Positions 20,415 to 32,200 of a stretch of DNA of 64,000 bases are shown here, piece after piece. The first letter of the stretch is position 1, and every line of letters starts with the position of its first letter. Where the stretch lies: assembly GCF_947172395.1 (NCBI RefSeq), contig NC_069108.1:8691068-8755067 (forward strand), in the 5' to 3' direction. The stretch is from Bicyclus anynana (Eukaryota; Arthropoda; Insecta; Lepidoptera; Nymphalidae). The notes below the pieces were generated by a model that saw only the letters and a program-made list of their open reading frames with translations, had not been told where the DNA came from and did no database searches. The position numbers and the translations under genes were made by a program.

Positions 20415-21165
20415 CATTAACAACCCATATTCAGCTTACTGTTGAGCACGAGTCACCTCTCAGATTGAAGGGTCTATAGGCGTATAGTCCGACGCTGGCC
20501 CAATGCGGATTGGCAGACTTCACACACAAAGTGAATAGGGATGATGACAGTTTTTCAAATTATATATAAATTAAGAGTACGCTAATAGTAAAGCAATTTT
20601 GTAAAAGTAACAGGGTATCTGCGATCATTACTTACGGAGCTACAGGGATTTAAAGAGTCAGATTTGCGACGCTGCCGCGGATCCCTGAAAAACGCTCCAT
20701 ACAAAATGGTACGAACTAATGACGTCGTAGGCAATGTAATGATCGTTAGATTTGTATGTGCGTTCAAACAAAATTACTAATATCTTAGTTATTTGTGCGT
20801 TTATGTTTATAGTTCATATATTAAAAAATGTCACATTTAATGTAAGGAAGCTAAAACTGTATGAATTTTCATCTAATTTTTTTTATTTTGAGATTTTATA
20901 ATCTCATTTATTTTGCAAATATCCAGAGAATCTTTGCTTTTTATGAATAAATTAGTTAACATTGACCTTATTTACCCGAATGTATCATATAAATTAATAT
21001 ATTCAAACCTAGTCATCATCCCCATTAGGAAAATTCGCAGATATACAGGTTTCCTCACGATGTTTTCATAAATTCATAACTGAAAAGTTGGAGGTGCATG
21101 CCACGAACCAACGTCCTCTGGAATCGAAGGCAGAGGTCATATCCACTGGGCTATCACATCTCTCG
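20415..21165 (-). mobile_element. SINE-B split by a MITE
   Basis: 20415-20536 is the 3' body in reverse and 21024-21165 continues into the head in reverse. The MITE at 20537-21023 sits between, at the point corresponding to GAGAATTAAGAAAATTC in intact copies. Confidence 0.75.
20537..21023. mobile_element. MITE with GGGATGATGAC terminal repeats, inserted in SINE-B
   Basis: Starts AGGGATGATGACAG and ends TAGTCATCATCCCC. Colinear with 14196-14684. The flanks rejoin as SINE-B. Confidence 0.8.
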
Positions 21166-21174
21166 TTCTTAATT

Positions 21175-21290
21175 CTTGGTGAAGTCTGCCAATCCGCATT
21201 GGGCCAGCGTGGTGGACTATTAGCCTAACGCCTCTCATTCTTTGAGAAGATTCGTGCTCAACAGTGAGCCGCATATGGGTTGTTCATAAT
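21175..21290 (+). mobile_element. SINE-B 3' fragment
   Basis: GAAGTCTGCCAATCCGCATT through CTCATTC to AACAGTGAGCCGCATATGGG. It ends just before zinc-finger exon 8. Confidence 0.65.
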
Positions 21291-21410
21291 TTAATTCATT
21301 CATTCATTCATTCGTTCAGGCACTACGTCGTGAAACATATGCGAGGCGTGCATCGGCTCGCCGGGCCCGTCGCTACTGTGAAAGACAGCGAATGAACCAA
21401 TATAATAATA

Positions 21411-21681
21411 TACTAGCTTACCCCTAGCCTACCCCTACCCCTACCCTACTCCTACCTACCCCTACCATACTTTTCTGGTTGATTTTTTACACCTTGTGTC
21501 CGAAAAACCCAAATATCTTACGGAACCCTATTTATTTCCAAAATAAAATTTAGCCTATGTTACTTGTGGATAATGTAGCTTTCGAGTGGTGAAAGAATTT
21601 TTAAAATCGGTCCAGTAGTTTTTGAGCCTATTCATTACAATCAAACAAACATACAAACAAAGTTTTAATATTATTATAGAT
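21411..21681 (-). mobile_element. Helitron-like element with CCCTAC tract
   Basis: On the plus strand it runs from ACTAG (complement of CTAG|T) through a CCCTAC-rich tract at 21417-21470 to AATATTATTATAGA, whose reverse complement gives the usual 5' TCTATAATAATATT. Begins just after the zinc-finger stop codon. Confidence 0.6.
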
Positions 21682-21844
21682 GTACAAAAACTACAAATAT
21701 ATTGGTCTGTGGATTGAATACGAAGACTGTGAACTATTTATTTACTTAAACAATACTCGGGAAGAAATTACAGATGCCCAATTCGTCTTCCCAGGCTATA
21801 AATGCACTATTATAATAATAGATACTACTTACTAACAAAATTGC

Positions 21845-22115
21845 TGGAGAGACCCACAAAAAAAAACCTGCTTTCTGCATCCACGGCCGTGGGTTCGATT
21901 CCCACAACTGGAAAATATTTGTGTGATGAGCATGGGTGTTTTCCAGTGTCTGTGTGTATTTATACATTATATAAGTATTTATATGTAGTATATAAATGTA
22001 TATGAATATTATAATATCAACTATCTTAGCACCCATAACACAAGCTACTCTGTATGCTTACTTTGGGGCTAGATAGTGATGTGTATTGTTTAAGTATATT
22101 TATTATTAAAAAAAA
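21845..22115 (+). mobile_element. SINE-C copy
   Basis: The head contains GTGGGTTCGATTCCCACAAC (B box-like). The body has TGTGTGATGAGCATGGGTGT and ends with CCCATAACACAAGCTACTCT ... TTTGGGGCTAGATAGTGATG and an A/T tail. Diverged copies lie near 62250-62470 and 63700-63790. Confidence 0.7.
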
Positions 22116-22124
22116 AAAAATTAC

Positions 22125-23015
22125 AAACTACAACAAAAAGAATACAATAGAGAAAAAAGAAGCAATACTGTAAGGGCCAGGCTTAATAAAATCACAGATA
22201 TTTCTTTGTAAAACGGCTTATAGCGGAAATGTGACGGTTAGGCACTTGTCGTAAAAGTCGTTGATTTTATTTAAAAAGCTGTCAAAGTTACATTATCTAT
22301 GACACCACAGACGTTCCGTTCAAAGATTACAATGTATTATTGGAAATAGATAGGCAACTCTAACTTTTTTCGGAACGCTTGTGATAGCGCCATCTAGTGA
22401 CTAGCTACGGTATTTTTAGTACAGTATCCATTATGTTATAAAAATAATAATGCATATTTTTTGTAAAGAAGAGATATTTGATTTTGTAATAGTTGAATAA
22501 ACCAATTGAGAAAAACAAAAAAAAAAAGACAAAAAGTTTTCTATTGTTACCCCCAGGCTCGAACTCAAGATTATGAGATCGTACCTTTGTTATGCATCAC
22601 TAGGCCAAATAACTATATGGAACTTCGTTGAAATTAATGTACGGTTACTGTCTTTCTTTAATAATCCCTTTGCTTCAGAAATACAAACACATTCTTCCTA
22701 TTACGCGTCAAAATTAAATGGATAAATAATTCTTTTTTTTGGTTTTTTTTTTCCATACTTACAGGGTTAAAATCTTTAAAAACATTATAATACATACACA
22801 CCATAAGTAATTGAATTTACTATCCTGGAATCTTAAATCTAGGATGTAGATGGCGCTGCTTCATAAAGATTTCACGTTCTTCTAAGTTGCCATGGCATGG
22901 TTCCGTTTTCGGCTCTTTATTGTAAGGCACAGATGACATAATTAAAGGCGTTTGCGTCGCTAACAATTTACTAATACAAATACCAAACATTATTCAATAC
23001 TATTTAAGCTTTTGT
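22125..23015. other. Intergenic stretch; one tRNA-like fragment
   Basis: 22545-22620 in reverse shows a tRNA-like block with GGCCTAGTGATGCAT and GAGTTCGAGCC, probably another SINE head rather than a tRNA gene. No ORF or exon was seen in the rest. Confidence 0.4.
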
Positions 23016-23019
23016 ACTC

Positions 23020-23190
23020 ATCATCATATCAGCCGATGGAGTCCACTGCAGGACATCGACCTTTTGTAGGCACTTCCAAACATCACAATACTGAGCCGCC
23101 TGCATCCAGCGAATCCCGACTCGCTTGTTGTCGTCGTCAGTCCACCTGGTGGGAGGTCGGCAGCAAGGGAGCACCTTGGGACCCCAAGGT
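23020..23190 (-). mobile_element. RTE-like LINE 3' end fragment
   Basis: Matches the reverse of 30025-30180 (CAGCCGATGGAGTCCACTGC ... TCCACCTGGTGGGAGG). It lies about 90 bp downstream of the reductase stop codon. Confidence 0.7.
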
Positions 23191-23276
23191 GGGGGCTCTT
23201 TTAGCTTAAGTTTCTTTGTACTCTTAATAAAGTTAATTCAATAAATGAAACAAATTATTTAAACGAAATCTTTTAT

Positions 23277-26200
23277 TTAATACTCATCGTGGAAAGGGTA
23301 GTCCGGATGGTGGGCGCTGAAAAAAAAACAGAAATTATTTGTTTTCATTTTCTAGTCCCGCGGTTTCGCTCGCGTGGTTCCCGTTCCCGAAGGAATACAG
23401 GGATAAAATATAGCTTATAGCACTCGGGGATAGTGTAGCTTCCGAACAGTCAAAGAATTTTTCAAATCGGTTCAGTAGTTTCGGAGCCTATTCATTACAT
23501 ACAAACAAACAATCAAACCTTTCCTCTTCATAATATTAGTAACTACCTGACGCCGCGCGGTTTCACCCGCTTGGTTCCCTTCCCGTATGAATGCGGGGAT
23601 AATATATAGCCTATAGCTTTCATCGATAAATGGGCTATTTAACACTGAAAGAATGTTTCAAATCGGACCAATCAGAGTGCCTAGTGGGAGTTTTCAGTAT
23701 TTTCATTACTATCGCGTTGACGTAAACGCGAATTTATATGGAATTGAAACAGTTGTGCAGTAGTGCCACTAGATGGCGCTGTTTCAATTCCTTAGAAATT
23801 CGCGTTTACGTTAACGTGAACGTCACAGTATCAAACTTCCACTAGGACCTCTGGTACTATACTTTTTCAAACAAAAAAAGGATTTTTATAATCGGTTAAG
23901 AAATGACAAAGTTATGAGGTAAAAACATACGAGTCAATTGAACTCCTCCTTTTTTTGAAATCGGTTACTAAAAATACGTGTTAACATCAAAAAGGCACTC
24001 ACTCATCCATTTGGCAGAACCGGCCGTTGCATTCCAGCTGCTGCAGCAGCTCCATATCCTGGGGCGACAGCTGGAAGTCGAACACCTCCATGTTCTGTTG
24101 CAGGCGGCTGCGAGTCACCGTCTTGGGGATCACGATCAGCCAGCGGTCTATAGCGTACCTGTACGACAAATGACAACAACTGCTTTTAATAGGGATGATG
24201 ACAGTTTTTTAAATCTATACTTATAATAAAACTGTAGAGAGGTCAATTCTGTACATGAAATATATTTCTAAAATAACTATTAGGGGGTGATTAGTGAACG
24301 ATACTGATGCCAAAAATGCAATCATGTCTGTTTGTCTGTCTGTATGTTCGTTATAGAAACAAAAACTACTCGACGGATTGTAACAAAATTTGGTACAATT
24401 ATTCTTCACACTCCTGGGCAGGTTATAGTATACTTTTCATCACGCTGCGATCAATAGGAGCAGAACAGTCCATTTTTACAGCGATATTATGGTAAGAGTT
24501 GGATTAAAGAGGTCTAAGGGCGGACGAAGTCGCGGGCGTCCGTTAGTTGTATATAAATTAAGAGTATGCTAATAGTAAAGCAAAGTAAAAGGAACAGGGT
24601 ATCTGCGATCATTACTTTCGGAGCTACAGAGGTTTAAAGGGTCAGATTTGTGGCGCTGATGCGGATCCCTGAAAAACGCCCCATACGAAATTGTATAGAC
24701 TAATGACGTCGTAGGTCATAATGATCGTTAGATTTGTAGGGCGGTCAAACAAAATTACTAATATCTTTGTTATTTGTGCGTTAATGTTTATAGTTCATAT
24801 ATTGAAAAAGACACATTTAATGTAAGGAAGCTAAAACTATTAGCCACCCGGCAATTAATTTATATCTTAAATAAATCTTTATAATCCTACTTTATGCAAT
24901 CAGAACTTAATCAAAAAAGTTTGTTTCAACGTTTTACGACATTTTTTAATTATCTTTAATTTGTCCACAACGAGGACAAGTTAAGATCTTTGATTATCTG
25001 AGTTTTACGACATTTTTTGAAGACTTAATTATAAGTAGTTAATTATAGGTGTGATTAGTTTGTTTATTCGTTTTCTTGTTGGTAACTAAAAAAAAATAAT
25101 TATACAGAGGGTCTAGTGGCAGTTTGATACTGTTACTATAGCGTTAACGTAAACGCGAATTTCTAAGGAATTGAAACAGCGCCATCTAGTGACATTACTG
25201 CACAACTGTTTCAATTCCATATAAATTCGCGTTTACGTCAACGCGATAGTAATAGTATGAAAATATTGAAAACTCGCACTAGGCACACTGCTTCAAATGT
25301 TACTTCGCAGCTTTGGTACATTGGCGAACATTTTGATTAAAAAGAAAAAATATGTTTGTCGATTGACTTGAATTTTTTGAAATTTAAATAAATGTATTAT
25401 AAAATTTATTGTAATTCGTCTGGTAATTATACAAATTTCCACTATGATTTTAATAATCTGTTAAACTATCAATAATATTTGGTTGCTCTATATTGACAGA
25501 TCTTTGTGAAAATGACAGTAAATATGGTGTTGCCACAAAGCAAATTTATGAGTTCCATTTTTATTAACTTCTACTCTTACCCACTAATATCTACACGATA
25601 TCATGAAGTTTTATATAGAAAGTGTTATCCGACACTTAACAGCGATAGCCTGCATGATTGAAACCGATGTTAATTAAGCTCTTGAGTTGCACTAGTAAAT
25701 ATAAGAACCTTGGGCCTGTCGAATCCCTTTCTACAATCGCAAACGCTTTAAAAATTAAATAAAATATGATGTAAACGGGAAAATAAAAAATTTCCTAGTT
25801 GACTACGACAATTTACCCTAATAACCCTAAATTTCTACGAGTAGGTATTTAATACCTACTTGTCTTTTTATTACACTTTCCATGTTTTTGTCATTTCAAC
25901 TGCTTGTCACAATTTAATAAAAATAGTTAATTGATAATCAAGTGACAGGAACAAATTTTAATAAGTAACGATTTTTACATAATCAGCCCCTTTCGGAACA
26001 AAAATAGCGAAGTTTTTGAAAATGACGAAGTTTTTACTAACATTGTACATTTTTGTACATTTTTGCAAATAATGTACTAACATTGTACATTTTTGGAACC
26101 CTTATTAATTTTTTTTATTATTTTCTATTCTTTTACAAGTTAGCCCTTGACTACAATCTCACCTGATGGTAAGTGATGATGCAGTCTAAGATGGAAGCGG

Positions 26201-29200
26201 GCTAACTTGTTAAGAGGAGGATGAAAATCCTTAGAATTGTCTTAATTCTATACGTGTGTGAAACCTGCCAATCCGGCTAACCTCTCTCATTCTGAGAGAA
26301 GACTCGAGCTCAACAGTGAGCCGAATATGGGTTGTTATAGCTTAGAGAGTCCCATCTAGTGGCACTACTGCACAACTGTTTCAATTCCATATAAATTCGC
26401 GTTTACGTCAACGCGATAGTAAAAGTATGAAAATATTGAATACCTACTCCCACTAGGCACACTGCTTCAAATGTTACTTCGCAGCTTTGGTACATTGGCG
26501 AACATTTTGTGTAAAAAGAAAAAATATGTTTGTCGATTGACTTGAATTTATTGAAATTTAAATGCTAATCCGGCTAACCTCTTATCTCATTCTGAGAGAA
26601 GACTCGAGCTCAACAGTGAGCCGAATATGGGTTGTTTTAGCTTAGAGAGTTCCTTGTTGACACTCCCATAATATGCGGGCGAGGGAGAAAGGTCTGCGCG
26701 GGTGTGACGTCGTGCGCGTGGGGCAGTGGGAACGACTGCGCGGGAATGAAATCGTGCGCGCGGGGTATCTTTACTTCCCCCTCCCGGCCTGCGCGGACCA
26801 TCGGAAGTGCCATTTGCGAAGCTATAACGTTGTTGACTAACCTGATCAGAATCTGTGCGACGCTCTTGTTATACCGCTTGGCGATGACCTGGAGACGAGG
26901 ATCCTCCAGCAGATGTGGCTCCCCCGGCTTGGCCCAGGGTCTGTCGGGCGAGCCCAGCGGAGAGTAAGCCGTGATGGCTAGACCCAGGGAACGGCAGTGC
27001 TGAATCAACTTGTGCTGGTTGATGTAAGGGTTGACTTCGATCTAGAAGAACGGTGTTACTTAGTTACCAGAATATCTTAGCAATCCATGGATTCACCCAT
27101 CGCGGGGTATAAAGAATAACTCTGAGCAAGGTCCAGCCCCTGTAGCCTAGTGGCATGTAGATTCTCTTTCTACGATCGCTAACGCTTCGAAAACTAGAAA
27201 AATGTATGGGAATGACAGATCTTGATCCACGTGACCTGTCGATAGCAAATGTCACTCCCATACATTTTTCTAGTTTTCGAAGCGTTAGCGATCGTAGAAA
27301 GAGAATCTACATGCCACTTGGCTACAGGGGCAGGACTTGTGATCTGGATGTAGGGTTAAGGAATTCCTTGACGATCGATCAACACTCCCCGTTCTCTACT
27401 CGTGTTGTTTTCCCTGCCGCCAGATTTGGTAAGATCCTAGAGCAGCTTTGGATACTCGTTCTAATATAGAGATTCTAATATAGAATATTGCTGCAGTTCT
27501 AGAGAGTCCAAGGTCTTTAAGCAAGTTATAGAGAGATAACATAAAATCGAAAGTCGTTTCAGTCAATGGTCTTATAGCGAGAAGCTTCGACCAACACCTT
27601 AAGAAGCTTTTGCTTAACTGTTGGATCAAGAGTCGGATACGGCGCGTATTGTGAGGATTCCTCACTCTGGCGTCCTGACCACCGGTTGTTTGGGCACTCA
27701 TATGTCCTGCAGACATAAAGAGATGAGAGAAATATGATGAAGGTACCTGTACAACCGCTGGCTTGATTCTAGCAGCCTTCATGACCCTGTCCGTCTGTCG
27801 CTTGTTGAAGTTAGAGAGGCCAATACTTCTGACGAGCCCCTTGTCCACCTGCGCCTCCATGGCCTTCCACGTGTCCACAAAGTCCACGGGGGAGGGGATC
27901 ACCTTTCCCTCCGCGTCCTTGGGGAATATGTCACCTCCTTCCTGTGTATGTTGTCTTAGTTTAGATTTTAAGGTTATGTCATCATCATTTTGACGGCCTC
28001 CGTAGCGCAGTGGTATGCGCGGTGGATTGACAGCATTTTCTCACACACTTAAGGTCATTTAAGGTCAACAGCGGTGACAGTTGATAGTGGCAGGCTTTTG
28101 ATAAAAAATTCAAATTCACTGATTTCAATAAAAACCTGAAAGTCGATATTTTTTTAAATAGTTTCGGAATGTTATAAAGATCCGAATACTAACGAATCAT
28201 TGGTGATAACCTCACCAATTTATTAACATGATTCAAATTCATCATCACCATACCAGCCGATGGACGTCCACTGCAGGATATGCCTTTTGTAGGGACTTCC
28301 AAACATTACGATCCTGAGCCGCCTGCATCCAGCGAATGTCTGCGACTCGCTTGATGACGTCAGTCCACCTGGTGGAGGTCAACCAACACTGCGCTTTGTT
28401 GTGCGGGGTCGCCTTTCCAGCACCCCAACATCTCTTCATTTCTGAGACGTCTCAAAGATTGCATCCGACATACCTGGTAAGCCTCAGGCCAGTGGATGAG
28501 GTACAGGTCCAGGTACTCCAGGCCGAGGTTCGCTAGCGAGGCCTTCAGCGCGCCGTCCACCAGGTCGGGGCGGTGGTACGTATTCCAGAGCTTGGATGTC
28601 ACGAACATGTCTTCCCTGGAACCGAGTTTCCACTTTAGAAACTAATATAACACAAGGTTAGGTTGCCTGGAAGAGATCACTATTAGTGATAAGGTCGCCT
28701 TTTGCCTAAAAATTTATGTGTTCTATTGTTATTTTCTGTTTTGTGCAATAAAGTTGTTATAAATAAATAAATAACACAACAATTGAAATTAATTCATCAT
28801 TACATAATTATAATCAACTAGAATTAAGAAATTAAATATCACGTGTCTCGAAACGGTGACGGAAAAACATCGTGAGAAAACCTGCATACCAGAGAATTAT
28901 CTTAATTCTCTGCGTGTGTGAAGTCTGCCAATCTGCATCGGGCCAGCGTGGTGGACTATTGGCCTAACCCCTCTCATTCTGAGAGGAGACTTGAGCTCAG
29001 CAGTGAGCCGTATATGGGTTGATAACGACTGTCACGTAACGTAAACGCGAATTTCTAAGGAATTGAAACAGCGCCATCTAGTGACACTACTGCACAACTG
29101 TTTCAATTCCATATAAATTTGCGTTCACGTCAACGTGATGGTAACAGTAGGAAAATATTGAAAACTCCCACACACACAGTTTATTTTTTTTAGATTCAGA

Positions 29201-32200
29201 CACGTGATATTTAATTTCTTAAAATGCACACAACTGAAAAGTTGGAGGTGCATGCTCCGGACCGGATTCGAACTCACACCCTCCGGAATCGGAGGCAGAG
29301 GTCACATCCACTGGGCTATCACGGCTCAGTGGCTGTTAGATACTGCTTCGTGACAGTAACAGTGTCTAACTGCCACTAGGCCCTCAGATAAAAGGCCTTA
29401 CTCAATCATAAATACCGTTTGCAGTGAACCCTAAGCATGCAAACTGCCATGTAAATATTTTCTGTAAGAACGTTCGCTTCGATGTTAAATCGAGGCAGTA
29501 GTTCCTAACTCGTCTTTACCAACGCTCGTGTTCTAGTTTATTCATTATAACCAGTCCGCTAAATTAAGGCATTTTATGTATCGCAAAGTTATATATTATT
29601 CGATGTGTTAATAAACAATGATCCAGTTAGGTAAGTCCAATTTCGAGAAAGAGGTGAACCGTCGAATCCAACTCGGCTGGGATGCATTCGGGAAGCTTCA
29701 CGACATCTTTTCGTCCGAAATTCCTCAGTGCCTGAAGACAAAAGTCTTCGAACAGTGCGTGTTGCCAGTGATGACCTATGGTTCCGAGACTTGGTCATTA
29801 ACTATGGGCCTCATAAGAAGGCTCAGAGTCACACAGCGGGCGATGGAACGAGCTATGTTAGGAGTATCTCTGCGTGATCGAATCAGAAATGAGGAGATCC
29901 ACAGAAGAACCAAAGTCACCAACATAGCTCAACGAGTTGCGAAGCTGAAGTGGCAATGGGCGGGGCACATAGTTCGAAGAGCCGATGGACGTTGGGGTCC
30001 CAAAGTGCTGGAATGGCGACCCCGCACTAGTAAGCGCAGTGTTGGCCGACCCCCCACCAGGTGGACTGACGACATCAAGCGAGTCGCAGGGATTCGCTGG
30101 ATGCAGGCGGCTCAGTATCGTGATGTTTGGAAGTCCCTACAAAAGGCCTATGTCCTGCAGTGGACTCCATCGGCTGATATGATGATGATGATGACAGAGA
30201 CACGCATTAACCTTCAGTAGCCTATTTACCAATCAATCATTTACTACGTAACAACAACCCAAAAATAGCTTACACCCGTAATACCTCTTAACGACTCCTT
30301 CCTGGAACTTGATCTTCAGAGCTTCGCCCACCTCCTTCTCGTTCCCATACACGTACGCGCAGTCGATGTGACGGTAGCCCACGTCGATGGCGTCCTTCAC
30401 CGCGCGCATCACGTCGCCCGGCGCGGACTGACGAAGCATAACATTGCCTAGTTGCTATTGGAGGTGAATAGCAACAAATAGCATAATGTTAATATAAAAT
30501 AAAATACATACACTACATAATAAGAAAAAGCATGAGGATACAATTAAATATATAATTACAGTATTAACTAAAATGTACAATAATTAAAGTAATAACTGAC
30601 ATAACAAAAAAAAGCATATTGTAAATATACATTTGAATATATAATAACAGTATAACTAAAATGTGCTTTAATTAAATTAATAACTAACGTAATAGAAAAG
30701 CATATAGTAAGCATATATTTAAATGCATAATTACAGTATTAACTAAAATGACTATAATTAAATTAATAACTGACGTAACAGAAAATCATATAGTAAGCAT
30801 ATATTTAAATGCATAATTACAATATTAACTAAAAAGTACTATAATTAAATTAATGACTGACGTAATAAAAAAAGCATATTGTAAAGACACATTTAAATAT
30901 ATAATTACAATATTAACTCAAATGTACTATAATTAAATTAATAACTGATGTAACAAAAAAAGCATATTGTAAAGATACAATTAAATATAATAATTACAGT
31001 ATTGATTAAAATGTACTATAATTAAATTTATAACTGACGTAACAGAAAAGCATATAGTAAGCATATATTTAAATGTATAATTACAATATTAACTAAAATG
31101 TACAATAATTAAATGAATAACTGATGTAACAAAAAAAACATATTGTAAATATACATTTAAATATATAATTACAGTATTAACTAAAATGTACTATAATTAA
31201 ATTAATAACTGACATAACAAAAAAAAGCATATTGTAAATATACATTTAAATATATAATTACAGTATTAACTAAATTGTACAATAATAAAATTAATAACTG
31301 ACGTAATAAAAGCATATTGTAAAGATGCAATTAAATATAAAATATCAGTAATAAATAAAATGTTCTATAATTAAATTAATAACTGACGTAACAAAAAAAA
31401 GGATATCGTAAATATACATTTAAATACATAATCACAGTATTAACTAAAATGTACATTAATTAAATTAATCACTGACCTAATAAAAAAAGCATATTGTAAA
31501 GATACATTTATATTCAAATTTACAGTAATAACTAAAATGTACAATAATTAAATTAATAACTGATGTAACAAAAAAAGTAAAGATACATTTAAATACATAA
31601 TTATAATATTAACTAAAATGTACTATAATTAAAGTAATAACTGACATAACAAAAAAAAACATATTGTAAATATACAATTAACTACATAATTACAGTTTAA
31701 CTAAAATGTACTAAATTTAAATTAATGACTGACATAACAAAAAAAGCATATTGTAAAGATACATTTAAATAGTAGTCTATATATTTAAATAGCAGTATAT
31801 CAAAATTCATCTTGATCGGTTCAGCCGTTTAGCCGTAGTATAGATTATACATGTAACCCTTCCTCTTGAATAACCCATTCTTTTGTTGAAAACTGCATTA
31901 AAATCCATTGAATAGTTTAGAAGATCTTCTGAGCGAACTTTCAGCGGAAGCGACTTCATCCTACTAATGTTATAAGCGCGAAAGTTTGTATGGATGTTTG
32001 GATGTTTGTTACTCTATAACACCGCTACTACTGAAGCGATTTGACTGAAATTTGGAATGGAAATAGATTTTACTCTGGATTAACATATAGACTACTTTTT
32101 ATCCCGAGAAAATCCATGGTTTCCCGATATTCGCGAAAACTGATGATTTTGATGATATGAATGTTTGTTACTCTTTCACGCCTCAACTACTGAACCGAAT

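Larger units (their letters stand above)
13920..21395 (+). pseudogene. ZAD/C2H2 zinc-finger transcription factor, damaged
   Basis: Readable exons: 13920-14064, 15376-16093, 16847-16936, 17382-17486, 18041-18147, about 19340-19462, 20268-20383, 21320-21395 (stop TGA). The front encodes a ZAD: LCRMCLNKEA, then VFTVTGIKV, spliced to MLPQSICQNCLNSI. An Asn/Lys/Glu-rich linker follows, then C2H2 fingers such as CEVCHKTM, CEHCGKSFGNKLRLQEHRR, CDACPASFRVNSALHSHKR and CALCARTFGARHYVV(K)H. ZAD proteins are an insect DNA-binding family that dimerise by the N-terminal domain. Lesions: a frameshift near 13987-13992, a deletion/frameshift at 16025-16045 in the first finger, TAG at 19337 in an exon with no in-phase acceptor, and second zinc Cys replaced by Trp (18128-18130) and Ser (about 19385). 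Sequencing error cannot be excluded; with the changes taken together a decaying gene is likelier. Confidence 0.72.

Noticed and set aside
29618..30220. 200-codon ORF as a host gene
   Set aside because: It is the truncated C-terminal end of a LINE RT protein, with other copies in the window.
30520..31785. CRISPR-like array
   Set aside because: The whole 87 bp unit repeats; there are no unique spacers, and the genome is eukaryotic.
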